Assembly: GCF_014193695.1 (NCBI RefSeq)
Contig: NZ_JACHZR010000001.1
Location: forward strand, 409,309 to 473,308
Origin: Rhizobium sp. BK316
Lineage (GTDB): Bacteria > Pseudomonadota > Alphaproteobacteria > Rhizobiales > Rhizobiaceae
DNA length: 64,000 bases
Direction: 5' to 3'
The notes below the pieces were generated by a model. It saw only the letters and a program-made list of their open reading frames with translations. It searched no databases and was not told the DNA's origin. Position 1 is the stretch's first letter; the number at the start of each line of letters is the position of its first letter. The position numbers and the translations under genes were made by a program. This document shows positions 45,579-54,172 of this stretch, piece by piece.

Positions 45579-46877
45579 TTACGAAGCGGCCTTGATGGAA
45601 AGGCTGTCGAGATAGGCAGACGGGTTTTCCGGATCGAAGACCTTGCCGTCGAAGAAGGTCTCCTTGCCGCGCGACGGCGAGGCCGGAATATCGGCCGCAG
45701 CAACGCCGAGGTCCTTTGCGGCGTCGCGCCAGATGTCCTCGCGGTTCACCTTGTCGACCAGCGCCTTGATGTCCGTATCGGGCGCGAGTTTGCCCCAGCG
45801 GACGTTCTCCGCCATGAACCAGGTATCGTGGCTCTTGAAGGGATAGGAGACGCCGCCAGCCCAGAACTTCATGTAGAGGTCCGTGCCATGGGCGACTCGG
45901 CCATTGCCGTAGTTGATGTCGCCCTTCAGGCGGCCAAGCACATCCTTTGGCGGTACGTTGAACCATTGCCGCTTGCCGAGGATGGTCGCCATTTCCTCCT
46001 TGTTGTCCATGCTGTCGCACCATTGTTGGGCTTCCATAATGGCCATCAGCAGGGCCTTGGCGGCATTCGGGTTCTTTTCCACCCAGTCGGCGCGCATGCC
46101 GAGGGCCTTTTCCGGATGGCCTTTCCACAATTCGCCGGTCGTTGCCGCTGTGAAGCCGATGCCCTGGTTGACGAGTTGCTCGTTCCAAGGTTCGCCGACA
46201 CAGAAGACGTCCATGTTGCCGACCTTCATGTTCGCCACCATCTGCGGGGGCGGCACGACGACGGTCGAGACGTCCTTGTCCGGATCGATGCCGCCAGCGG
46301 CGAGCCAGTAGCGGATCCAGAGATCATGGGTGCCACCGGGGAAGGTCATGGCGGCTTTCACCTCCTTGCCATCGGCCTTCTTCTTTTCGAAGGCGGCCTT
46401 CAGCTTGGAGGAGTCGAGCTGGACGCCGGTATCGGCATATTCCTTGGCGACCGAGATGCCCTGGCTGTCGTAGTTCAGACGTGCCAGCAATGCCATCGGC
46501 ACCGGCTGGTTGTTCTGGGTCACCTTGCCGGTGTGCATGAGATAGGGCAGCGGCGAGAGGATATGGGCGCCATCGATGCCGTTGGCCGCGCCGCCGAGAA
46601 CCAGATTGTCACGCGTTGCCCCCCAGGAGGCCTGCTTCGCCACATCGACTTCAGGAAGGCCGTGTTTTTCGAACAGACCCTTTTCTTTGGCGACGATAAG
46701 TGGCGCTGCATCTGTCAGGGCGATGAAACCAAGCTTGACGCCGGTCACTTCGGGTGCGGCTGCAGCGGCGAAGGCGCCCGAAGGAAATGCCGTCCGAACA
46801 GCGCTCACGAGGGCTGCTGCTGCGGTGGTCTTCAGCATGCTGCGACGGCTGATCGCGGTCGTGAAAATCTTGGTCAT
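45579..46877 (-). CDS. nrtA: Nitrate ABC transporter substrate-binding protein
   Basis: A 432-residue periplasmic nitrate receptor of the NrtA/CmpA family. A Tat signal is clear (SRRSMLKTTAAAALVSA near residues 10-26). The mature protein has GVKLGFIALTDAAPLIVAKE and FPGGTHDLWIRYWLAAGGID, which includes nitrate-contacting residues in the family. It is the first gene of the structural operon and is preceded by a leader with a terminator and a sigma-54 promoter. Confidence 0.95.
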   Translation of the reverse strand: MTKIFTTAISRRSMLKTTAAAALVSAVRTAFPSGAFAAAAAPEVTGVKLGFIALTDAAPLIVAKEKGLFEKHGLPEVDVAKQASWGATRDNLVLGGAANGIDGAHILSPLPYLMHTGKVTQNNQPVPMALLARLNYDSQGISVAKEYADTGVQLDSSKLKAAFEKKKADGKEVKAAMTFPGGTHDLWIRYWLAAGGIDPDKDVSTVVVPPPQMVANMKVGNMDVFCVGEPWNEQLVNQGIGFTAATTGELWKGHPEKALGMRADWVEKNPNAAKALLMAIMEAQQWCDSMDNKEEMATILGKRQWFNVPPKDVLGRLKGDINYGNGRVAHGTDLYMKFWAGGVSYPFKSHDTWFMAENVRWGKLAPDTDIKALVDKVNREDIWRDAAKDLGVAAADIPASPSRGKETFFDGKVFDPENPSAYLDSLSIKAAS

Positions 46878-46916
46878 GCGCGGGCTCCTCTGGGTGGCTG
46901 CCGGAATTTTCGAAAT

Positions 46917-46971
46917 AAAAAAACGCCGCTCGGAGATTGCATCCTCGGGAAGGGAGAAGTCCCGGGCAGCA
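46917..46971 (-). terminator. Leader terminator before nrtA
   Basis: On the minus strand TGCTGCCCGG and CCGAGCGGCG can form nine pairs out of ten (two G-U, one mismatch) with a 28-nt loop, followed by seven T. It lies about 40 bp before the nrtA ATG. As NasT is an ANTAR antiterminator, this is the expected regulated terminator. The long loop makes it less certain than the amiC one. Confidence 0.6.
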
Positions 46972-46993
46972 AAAACCTTGCGACGTCGATGTC
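46952..46993 (-). promoter_or_regulatory. Possible NasT target in the nrtA leader
   Basis: Two short hairpins lie in front of or inside the terminator. GAC-ATCGAC-GTC (46982-46993) has a six-base loop with A at 1 and G at 4, the published ANTAR loop pattern, but only three pairs. GGG-ACTTCT-CCC (46952-46963) also has a six-base loop starting with A and shares bases with the terminator arm. Confidence 0.4.
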
Positions 46994-47059
46994 TTTTGTG
47001 AGCGCTTATTACGCACCCATCCTGCGCCCGGTCGCCGTTGACCGGTACGATTTTAGCCC

Positions 47060-47075
47060 TGCAAGCAGCGTGCCA
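47060..47075 (-). promoter_or_regulatory. Sigma-54 (RpoN) promoter of the nitrate operon
   Basis: Read on the minus strand the site is TGGCACGCTGCTTGCA, which matches TGGCACG-N4-TTGC(A/T) at each conserved base with correct spacing. Transcription would begin near 47048, leaving a leader of about 170 nt before nrtA. This fits NtrC-dependent nitrate assimilation in rhizobia. Confidence 0.88.
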
Positions 47076-47163
47076 GTTTGTTGGTGTTTCTGCAGCCTAT
47101 TGAAATTAAAGGAGATTGTTTCGGATTAAAGCTGCCGCTGTTTTTTGAAGCACGAAATCGCTC

Positions 47164-47180
47164 TGCAAAACTTTTGTGCG
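47164..47180. promoter_or_regulatory. NtrC-like enhancer site
   Basis: TGCAAAACTTTTGTGCG has the 17-bp layout of the NtrC site TGCAC-N7-GTGCA with good outer matches. It is about 100 bp upstream of the sigma-54 promoter, a usual enhancer distance. A second TGCA-N9-TGCA sequence of 17 bp lies at 47207-47223. Confidence 0.5.
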
Positions 47181-47237
47181 ATTGCTCAGTCGCAGATCGA
47201 AAATGCTGCAAGCGATTTATGCAATGCAGCAACCCTT

Positions 47238-48515
47238 TCAGGTCTCATCAGACTGCGGAATGAAGGGCAGATCGCTCTTCACCTCAAAGCCCGCAATATA
47301 ATCCGGCAGTTTCGATGGATCGAAAACGTGACCGTCCATGAAGCGGTCGTTTTCGTCGGCGCCTTCGATGCGCACGTCGGCATCGATGGGCGCGCTGCCC
47401 TCGCCAAGGGCTGCGCGATAAAGGTCCGGGCGGTAGGCGGAAGCGGCTGCGCGTGCGGGGTTGAGTCCGAGTTCGGCCTGGCCCCAACGGATCATCTGGC
47501 TGTAGATCCAGAGCGCTTGGCTCGTGCGAGGATAGTTGGCAAAACCCGCATGGAACATGAAGTAATTATCGATGATGCGCCGGTTGCCCCTCGCATCGAG
47601 GCTGAACTCGCCGGCCAGTACATGACGGATGATGTGAACCGGCGCTGCGATATAGCGGGCATCCGCGAGGGCCTCGGCAAGCGCATCGTGGTTTTCCGGT
47701 CTGTCGCACCAGCGTGCCGCTGCGTCGAGAGCGACGATCAGCCGGGAGACCGTTTCCGGATGGCTGTCCGCCCATTCCGGGCGCATGCCGATCACCTTTT
47801 CCGGCGCAGATGGCCAGATATCCTGTTTGGCAGCGACGATACGCCCGGCACCGCGCTCTGACGCCACCATGTTCCAGGGTGCGCCGACGCAAAAACCGTC
47901 GATCGCGCCGGCAGCCAGTGCATCCGGGGTCAACGGGGGCGGCACGACGACGAGTTTGACGTCCTTGTCCGGATCGATGCCGCCGGCGGCGAGCCAGTAA
48001 CGGAATTCGTAATTATGCGAGGAAAAGGGGTAGGTGACACCGAAGGTCGGCAGCGGCTCGCCGCTTGCCTTCATTTCCGCCAGCACCGTTGAGAGCGCCT
48101 TGGCGTTTTCCAGTGCACTGGCAGTTTCGGAAAGCCCGGCCGCATTCCGCATCCTGTCGAACAGGCGGGTCGAAAGCGTGATCGCATTGCCGCCGCGCCC
48201 AAGGGAGAAAGGCGTGATCGTCGGGGATGGGTTGGAGCCGAGGCCGAGCATGGAGGCAACGGGCATTGGCGAGAGCATGTGAGCAATATCGAACTGCCGG
48301 AAGGCAAGGCGATCACGGACATTGGCCCAGGAGACGTCCTTGACGAGATCGAGCGTCAGGCCTTCCTTCCGGACAAAACCGAATTCGGAGGCGGCGACCA
48401 GTACGGAGGCATCGACAAGCGGGATGAACCCGGCTCTCAATGTTCTGTCGCCTTCGCCATTAAGCCGTGCGGGGGCGGGCAGGCCGGCGCCGGGGCCGAG
48501 ATTTGTCGTCATCAT
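47238..48515 (-). CDS. nasS: Nitrate sensor protein NasS
   Basis: A 425-residue NrtA-like protein without a signal peptide, so it stays in the cytoplasm, as in NasS. It retains the receptor's nitrate-binding blocks (LRAGFIPLVDASVLVAASEF, FSSHNYEFRYWLAAGGID). In the known system NasS binds NasT and frees it when nitrate or nitrite is present. It follows nasT by 43 bp. The start 48515 gives ATGATG with GGAGGAAG at proper distance; a GTG at 48521 is too close to that site. Confidence 0.88.
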   Translation of the reverse strand: MMTTNLGPGAGLPAPARLNGEGDRTLRAGFIPLVDASVLVAASEFGFVRKEGLTLDLVKDVSWANVRDRLAFRQFDIAHMLSPMPVASMLGLGSNPSPTITPFSLGRGGNAITLSTRLFDRMRNAAGLSETASALENAKALSTVLAEMKASGEPLPTFGVTYPFSSHNYEFRYWLAAGGIDPDKDVKLVVVPPPLTPDALAAGAIDGFCVGAPWNMVASERGAGRIVAAKQDIWPSAPEKVIGMRPEWADSHPETVSRLIVALDAAARWCDRPENHDALAEALADARYIAAPVHIIRHVLAGEFSLDARGNRRIIDNYFMFHAGFANYPRTSQALWIYSQMIRWGQAELGLNPARAAASAYRPDLYRAALGEGSAPIDADVRIEGADENDRFMDGHVFDPSKLPDYIAGFEVKSDLPFIPQSDET

Positions 48516-48558
48516 ATTCACTCCGGCTTCCTCCGGACATCAGCACACGGAGCCGCCA

Positions 48559-49146
48559 TCACATCAAAAGCCCCGCCGCCGTGACGACGCTCTGGGCGAT
48601 GTCGGACATTTTCTTCTTCTCGTTCATGGCCGTCTGGCGAAGCAGTGCGAATGCCTCTTCCTCCGACAGTCCACGCATCTTCATCAATATGCCCTTGGCG
48701 CGTTCCACCACTTTGCGTTCTTCGAGCGCCGATTTGGCGTCGGCAAGTTCGCGCTGCAGTCGGCTGAAGGCATTGAAGCGGCTGACCGCCATATCAAGAA
48801 TGGGTTTGACACGCTCCTTCTTCAACCCGTCGACGATGTAGGCCGAAACGCCCGCATCCACTGCGGCCTCGATGGAGGCCGTGTCGGAACGGTCGACGAA
48901 CATGGCGATCGGCCGGCCGACCGTGCGGGTCAGCTGGAACAGATGCTCCATCATGTCGCGATTGGGGTTCTCGATATCGATGATGATGACATCGGGCCGT
49001 AGCGTATCGATGATGCGCGCCACGCCCTGAACCTCGTGAATGACAGTCACGCGCGCGTGGCCAGCCTCCCGCAGCCCCTCTTCGATGATGGAGGCGCGAA
49101 TGGTATTTTCATCGATCACTAGAATGGTCAGATCGAGCCGGCTCAT
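48559..49146 (-). CDS. nasT: Nitrate-responsive ANTAR antiterminator NasT
   Basis: A 195-residue regulator. Residues 1-120 are a receiver-like domain (LTILVIDENT, then PDVIIIDIENPNRDMM). A helical linker leads to the ANTAR domain at about 140-190, ERKVVERAKGILMKMRGLSE and FALLRQTAMNEKKKMSDIA, with the conserved Ala, Leu and Arg residues. NasT binds leader RNA to let transcription pass a terminator. The target here should be the nrtA leader. Gene order is nasT then nasS, the reverse of the usual nasST. Confidence 0.9.
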   Translation of the reverse strand: MSRLDLTILVIDENTIRASIIEEGLREAGHARVTVIHEVQGVARIIDTLRPDVIIIDIENPNRDMMEHLFQLTRTVGRPIAMFVDRSDTASIEAAVDAGVSAYIVDGLKKERVKPILDMAVSRFNAFSRLQRELADAKSALEERKVVERAKGILMKMRGLSEEEAFALLRQTAMNEKKKMSDIAQSVVTAAGLLM

Positions 49147-49396
49147 TGCGCATTTATGACGCAGCGCAGCAAAGTGCACAAGCAAAAAAGGCAAAATTTT
49201 AGGCATAAATACATAATGATAAAAAAATGATCATTTTGCTTTATATCCGTGCAGCATCTGATCCGCGTATGGGCCTTTGAAAACAGGCCGCAACATCCAT
49301 GCCCTTGTCGGCCACTGCGCTACCTATGCCTCAGTATAATGCACGGCCCGATCCATCGCTGTTATCGTCGGGCGATCTTGAAGACGGAGAACGAAG

Positions 49397-51700
49397 ATGA
49401 GCGACGAACGTCCTGATGGTGTTGAGGAATACGGGCGTCCCGCAGGGGGATGGGACGCGCTGAAGGCGGTGGCGAAGACGCTGAAGCATCAGCAGATTGT
49501 CGCGCAGGGCAGCGCCACCCTGCTCAAGGCAAACCAGCCGGAAGGTTTTGATTGCCCGGGCTGCGCCTGGCCCGATCCCAAGCACACATCTTCGTTTGAA
49601 TTTTGCGAAAACGGCGCAAAGGCGATCACCTGGGAATCGACCGCTCGTCGCGTCCCGCCGGAATTCTTTGCCGAGCATACCGTCTCCGAACTTTGGGGAT
49701 GGATCGATCACAAGCTCGAGGATCAGGGTCGCCTGACGCATCCGCTGAAATACAACGGCGTCACCGACAAATATGAGGCCATCGACTGGGACGACGCTTT
49801 CAGCCTGATTGGCGCCGAGCTCAACAAGCTTGCAAGCCCGGATGAGGCCGAATTTTACACATCCGGCCGTGCTTCAAACGAGGCGGCTTTTCTTTATCAG
49901 CTTTTCGTGCGCGCCTATGGCACGAACAATTTCCCCGATTGCTCGAACATGTGCCACGAAGCGACCAGCGTCGGCCTGCCGTTGTCTCTCGGCGTTGGCA
50001 AGGGTACGGTGACGCTTGAGGATTTCGATCATGCCGATGCCATTTTCAGCTTCGGCCACAATCCCGGCACCAACCATCCGCGCATGATGACGACATTGCA
50101 TGAGGCGTCCCGGCGCGGCGTTCCGATCATCGTCTTTAATCCGCTGAAGGAGCGGGCGCTGGAGCGTTTTGCCGCGCCGCAGAACCCGGTGGAGATGGTG
50201 ACCTTCTCCTCGACGCCGATCGCATCAGCCTATCACCAGCTCCGCACCGGCGGCGATCTCGCCGCCCTCAAGGGTCTCATGAAGCTGATTTTCGAGCGTG
50301 ACGAGGCTGATACCGCTGCTGGCGGCGAGGGCGTTCTCGACCGGGCCTTCATTGCCGAACATACCGCCGGTATCGAGGATCTGAAGGTTGATCTCGCCAA
50401 TACCAGCTGGAGCCATATTCTCAGCGTCTCTGGCCTGACAATGGAAGCGCTGGCGAGCGCCGTCGATGTCTACCTCAACGCCCGAAACGTCATCCTCTGC
50501 TACGGCATGGGCATTACCCAGCATGCCAACGGTACGGCCAATGTCCAGCAGCTTGCCAATTTTCTGATGCTGCGCGGCAATATTGGCCGCCCCGGCGCTG
50601 GTCTCTGCCCTCTGCGGGGCCACTCCAACGTGCAGGGCGACAGAACCGTCGGTATCACTGAAATTCCGAACAAGGCGCTGATCGACGGTATGGAACGTGC
50701 CTTTGGTTTCCGACCTTCCGACAGAAAAGGGCACAATGCAATCGAATCCATCGAAGCGATCGCTGCCGGTCGGTCTAAAGCCCTGATCTGCCTCGGCGGG
50801 AATCTGGCCGTTGCCATGTCCGATCCGGATGTCACTTTCGAAACGATGCGCAAGCTCGATCTTGCCGTCCATATTGCGACCAAGCTCAATCGCTCACATC
50901 TGCTGACGGCAAAGACCTCGATCATTCTTCCCTGCCTCGGGCGGACCGACCTCGACACCCAGGCATCAGGCCCGCAGGCGGTGACGGTGGAAGATTCCAT
51001 GTCGATGGTGCATGCATCGCGCGGCTTCCTGAAGCCGCCGAGCGAGTTGCTGAAGTCCGAGCCTGCCATCATCGCAGGTATTGCGATGGCAACGCTGGGT
51101 ACAAAATATGGCATCGACTGGCCCGGGCTGGTCGCCAATTACGACCGGATACGCGACAAGATCGAAGTGGTCTTTCCGGATTTTCATGAGTTCAACAGTC
51201 GCGTCCGTGTTCGCGGCGGCTTCCGGCTCGATGTTCCGGCCTCCTATCGCGTCTGGAAGACGGCAAGCGGAAAGGCGAATTTCCTTGTCGCGCCCGGTCT
51301 CGACGAAGATCCCCGCCTGAAGGACCCGACGACATTGGTGCTGACGACGCTGCGAAGCCACGATCAGTATAACACGACCGTCTATGGTCTCGATGATCGC
51401 TATCGCGGTATCTTCGGCCGCCGTGACGTCATCTTCATGAGCAGTCAGGATCTTGCTGAACGAGGCCTGTGTGATGGAGACCGGATCGATATCCGTTCAG
51501 CCACTGGCAACGGCGGCGGGAAAACCGTCATCGGTTTCACGGCGGTCGAATATAGTATCCCCGTCGGTTCGGTGGCGGGCTATTATCCGGAAATGAATGC
51601 GGTGATCGCGCTCGGTCACTACGATCGCAAGTCAGGCACACCGAGCTACAAAGGCGTTCCCGTCACGATCGCCAAGAGCGAGGTTCAGGCTGCGGCTTAG
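49397..51700 (+). CDS. FdhF/YdeP-family molybdopterin oxidoreductase
   Basis: A 767-residue protein related to the catalytic subunit of formate dehydrogenases. Only two Cys occur in the N-terminal cluster region (FDCPGCAWPDP), so the usual four-Cys [4Fe-4S] motif is incomplete. The molybdopterin part has FYTSGRASNEAAFLYQLFVR and NMCHEATSVGLPLSLGVGKG, where Cys could ligate Mo. Conserved C-terminal dinucleotide-binding region follows (LRSHDQYNTTVYGLDDRYRG). YdeP in E. coli is linked to acid resistance, but the reaction is unknown. It is divergent from nasT with a 250-bp spacer and ends in a 4-bp convergent overlap with the LacI gene. Confidence 0.85.
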   Translation: MSDERPDGVEEYGRPAGGWDALKAVAKTLKHQQIVAQGSATLLKANQPEGFDCPGCAWPDPKHTSSFEFCENGAKAITWESTARRVPPEFFAEHTVSELWGWIDHKLEDQGRLTHPLKYNGVTDKYEAIDWDDAFSLIGAELNKLASPDEAEFYTSGRASNEAAFLYQLFVRAYGTNNFPDCSNMCHEATSVGLPLSLGVGKGTVTLEDFDHADAIFSFGHNPGTNHPRMMTTLHEASRRGVPIIVFNPLKERALERFAAPQNPVEMVTFSSTPIASAYHQLRTGGDLAALKGLMKLIFERDEADTAAGGEGVLDRAFIAEHTAGIEDLKVDLANTSWSHILSVSGLTMEALASAVDVYLNARNVILCYGMGITQHANGTANVQQLANFLMLRGNIGRPGAGLCPLRGHSNVQGDRTVGITEIPNKALIDGMERAFGFRPSDRKGHNAIESIEAIAAGRSKALICLGGNLAVAMSDPDVTFETMRKLDLAVHIATKLNRSHLLTAKTSIILPCLGRTDLDTQASGPQAVTVEDSMSMVHASRGFLKPPSELLKSEPAIIAGIAMATLGTKYGIDWPGLVANYDRIRDKIEVVFPDFHEFNSRVRVRGGFRLDVPASYRVWKTASGKANFLVAPGLDEDPRLKDPTTLVLTTLRSHDQYNTTVYGLDDRYRGIFGRRDVIFMSSQDLAERGLCDGDRIDIRSATGNGGGKTVIGFTAVEYSIPVGSVAGYYPEMNAVIALGHYDRKSGTPSYKGVPVTIAKSEVQAAA

Positions 51701-52719
51701 CTGGAAGCCGCGACGGTCACGCCCGTACTTTCGCGGGCGATGACCTCGAAGCCAAGATCGATCTGGTTCGGTGGCTGGCGGCTCGTCGAATTGAGGGCCG
51801 CCAGCACCTTTTCGGCGGCAAGCTTGCCCGTCTCGAAACGTCTCGTCATGATCGATGAGAGGGACGGTGACGCACAGGCGGAAAATTCCAGATCATGAAA
51901 ACCGATGATGGCGATATCGTCTGGCACGCGGATGCCGCGCTTGCGGCACTCTTGCATGGCGCCGAGCGCCACGTTGTCGTCGGTGCAGAAGATCGCCTCA
52001 GGGCGGTCGCCGCGTTCATGCATCAGGGCTAGGAGATCGGAACCGAGCGCAACCGAGCTGTGCCGCGGCCGCTGGGTGACGATCTCAAGGTTCTCCAGGC
52101 CTGCTTCCTGCATCGCCAGGCGATAGCCGTCGAAGCGAGACTGGGAACGATGGTCGAGGTTGCCAGCCAGGAAGGCGATACGATGGAAGCCACGGTCGAT
52201 GAGATGTTGCGTCGCCGCCTGCCCGGCGCGGTCTTGCAGCATGCCGATATTGAGGTCGATCGGATCTGGCGACAACTCGAATGTCTCGACAACTGGCAGG
52301 TGTGCCCGCGTCAGAAGGTGATGGGAAAGCGGCGTATGATGGATGCCGGCGATGATGATCGCTTCGACCCGTTGGCCGAGCAACACCTTGATGGCGTTTT
52401 CCTCTTCCTGCTCGGAATACCGGCTGTTGACGACGATGACCTGAAAGCCCGCCCCGACGAGCACGTCGTGCAGTGCGAAGAGATATTCGGCAAAGATGAC
52501 GTTATAGAGGGTCGGCACGATGACGCCGATCGCATGCGTACGCGAAGAGGCAAGGCGGCTGGCCGCGATGTTCGGCACATAGCCGAGTTCCTGAACGGCA
52601 GCATTGACACGCCGCCGCAGCGCCTCCGAGACCGCATCGGGCTTGCGAAGTACGCGTGATACTGTAATCGGGCTGACGCCGGCCAGATTTGCCACGTCAT
52701 CCAAAGTTATTCTACGCAT
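51697..52719 (-). CDS. LacI-family regulator of the adjacent sugar importer
   Basis: A 340-residue repressor. The DNA-binding part is ITLDDVANLAGVSPITVSRV, then the hinge AAVQELGYVPNIAASRLAS. The ligand domain is of the ribose/galactose type. It is divergent from the importer at 52955 with a 235-bp spacer that has two matching palindromes, so it should control the importer and probably itself. Confidence 0.92.
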   Translation of the reverse strand: MRRITLDDVANLAGVSPITVSRVLRKPDAVSEALRRRVNAAVQELGYVPNIAASRLASSRTHAIGVIVPTLYNVIFAEYLFALHDVLVGAGFQVIVVNSRYSEQEEENAIKVLLGQRVEAIIIAGIHHTPLSHHLLTRAHLPVVETFELSPDPIDLNIGMLQDRAGQAATQHLIDRGFHRIAFLAGNLDHRSQSRFDGYRLAMQEAGLENLEIVTQRPRHSSVALGSDLLALMHERGDRPEAIFCTDDNVALGAMQECRKRGIRVPDDIAIIGFHDLEFSACASPSLSSIMTRRFETGKLAAEKVLAALNSTSRQPPNQIDLGFEVIARESTGVTVAASS

Positions 52720-52802
52720 TGCCGTCTCGCTTTATACCACAAAGTCATACCGATCCGTAATTTATCTCGCAAGTGCGAAATATTTCTTCTCGGTACTTAC
52801 AG

Positions 52803-52841
52803 TTGACAGCGCTAGCAAATCCGATTTGACAGCGCTGTCAA
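52803..52841. promoter_or_regulatory. Tandem LacI-type operators and promoter
   Basis: TTGACAGCGCTGTCAA (52826-52841) is a perfect 16-bp palindrome. TTGACAGCGCTAGCAA (52803-52818) is a copy with two mismatches, its centre 23 bp away. Each includes TTGACA, and from the perfect one a -10-like TAGGCT is 16 bp downstream, so repressor binding would cover the -35 box of the importer. Confidence 0.8.
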
Positions 52842-52954
52842 CTATGTTAGGCTCAAAGTGCACCGGAAAAGGATGGGATGGAGCCTTCCGGGATCAGCAT
52901 GCCAATCAGAATTTATGGAGGGGCGGCCTGGTCCGCCTGAGGAGGAGACATTCA

Positions 52955-54094
52955 ATGCTCAAGGTGAAGAAAGCGAAGATGGCCCGTATCGCCGCGTTTT
53001 CCGCGTCGGCGTTTGCTCTGCTCTGCAGCACGGCCATGGCGGAGCCAAAGGTCGTGTCCGGTCCCGCCGCCGACCCGAATTGCATGGTACCGTGGTCGGC
53101 CGAAACCCAATTCCTGCAATATCCGAAGAAGGATGGTCCTTATCGCATCGCGCTTGCGAACGGCTATATTGCCAATACCTGGCGCATCCAGATGGTGCAG
53201 ACGGCAAAGGCCTATGCCGCTCAGCCGGATGTCGCCGCCAAGCTGAAAGAATTCAAGGTCGTGTCGACCGGCGAGGACGTTCCGGCCCAGATTTCGGCGA
53301 TCAACAATTTCATCGATGCCGGCTATGATGCCATCGTCGTCAACGCTCAGAACCCGACAGCCTTCGGTCCGGTCATCAAGCGCGCCAAGGAAGCCGGCGT
53401 CGTTCTCGTCGCCTTCGACAATATCCTCGATACCAAGGATGCGATCAACGTCAATGTCGACCAGAAAGGCCTTGGCGTCATCTGGGCCAACTGGCTGGTG
53501 AAGCACCTGCCGCAGGGCGGTAAGATCCTGGAAGTGCGCGGCGTTGCCGGCACCTCCGTCGATACGGATCGCCATAATGGCATTCATGAGGCTCTGGATG
53601 CTTCCGGCAAGAAGTTCACCGTCACTGAAGTCGTCGGCAAATGGGATGACGGTGTAGCGCAGAAGGCAACGGCCGATGCGATTGCCACTAATGGCCCCTT
53701 CGATGGCATTACCGCGCAGGGCGGTGACACCGGCGTCGTGCAGGCGATGATCGACGCGAAGCATCCGTTCGTGCCCTTCGGCGGTGAGACGGAGAACGGC
53801 TTCCGCAAATTCTGTGCCGCCCATGCGGCCGATGGTCTGAAATGCTCGTCGGCAGGCACTGGCCCGGCCCAGGTTGCTGTTGCCATCAAGACGGCCATCG
53901 CGGCTCTCGAAGGTCAGGTCGTGCCTCAGGCCGTCAAGCTGCCGACGGCACTCGTTTCCGATCCCGATTTCAAGGCGGGCGAGGATTATTACCCCAAGGA
54001 ATCCGACAACTTCTTCGTTGGCAACTCCTTCCCGACCTGCGGCATCAACTTCTCCGCACAGGAAATCATGGGGCAGACCAAGGAAAACCAGTAA
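52955..54094 (+). CDS. Sugar ABC transporter substrate-binding protein (RbsB/type I fold)
   Basis: A 379-residue receptor with a Sec signal (core IAAFSASAFALLCSTAMAE, cut near residue 29). The mature part has YRIALANGYIANTWRIQMVQ, and two domains follow with AISAINNFIDAGYDAIVVNA style motifs typical of type-I sugar receptors. The start at 52955 has GAGGAGG upstream. No catabolic gene is in this operon, so the ligand cannot be inferred beyond a monosaccharide or polyol. Confidence 0.88.
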   Translation: MLKVKKAKMARIAAFSASAFALLCSTAMAEPKVVSGPAADPNCMVPWSAETQFLQYPKKDGPYRIALANGYIANTWRIQMVQTAKAYAAQPDVAAKLKEFKVVSTGEDVPAQISAINNFIDAGYDAIVVNAQNPTAFGPVIKRAKEAGVVLVAFDNILDTKDAINVNVDQKGLGVIWANWLVKHLPQGGKILEVRGVAGTSVDTDRHNGIHEALDASGKKFTVTEVVGKWDDGVAQKATADAIATNGPFDGITAQGGDTGVVQAMIDAKHPFVPFGGETENGFRKFCAAHAADGLKCSSAGTGPAQVAVAIKTAIAALEGQVVPQAVKLPTALVSDPDFKAGEDYYPKESDNFFVGNSFPTCGINFSAQEIMGQTKENQ

Positions 54095-54114
54095 GCACCA
54101 CCATCCGGACCTGA

Positions 54115-54136
54115 CTGCGGGCGCTCGTGCCCGCAG
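54115..54136 (+). other. Intercistronic hairpin behind the sugar receptor gene
   Basis: A perfect 8-bp stem (CTGCGGGC / GCCCGCAG, 6-nt loop) lies 20 bp after the receptor stop and 36 bp before the ATPase gene. No T-run follows. It is probably an mRNA stabiliser or processing barrier. Confidence 0.65.
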
Positions 54137-54172
54137 CCTCGATCTCGACGCGACCGAACGGAGGCTGGATGC

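Noticed and set aside
47207-47234. GCTGCA/TGCAGC stem as the nasS terminator
   Set aside because: Long loop and only ATTTT after it; the same bases are better explained as a 17-bp TGCA dyad in the nrtA regulatory region.
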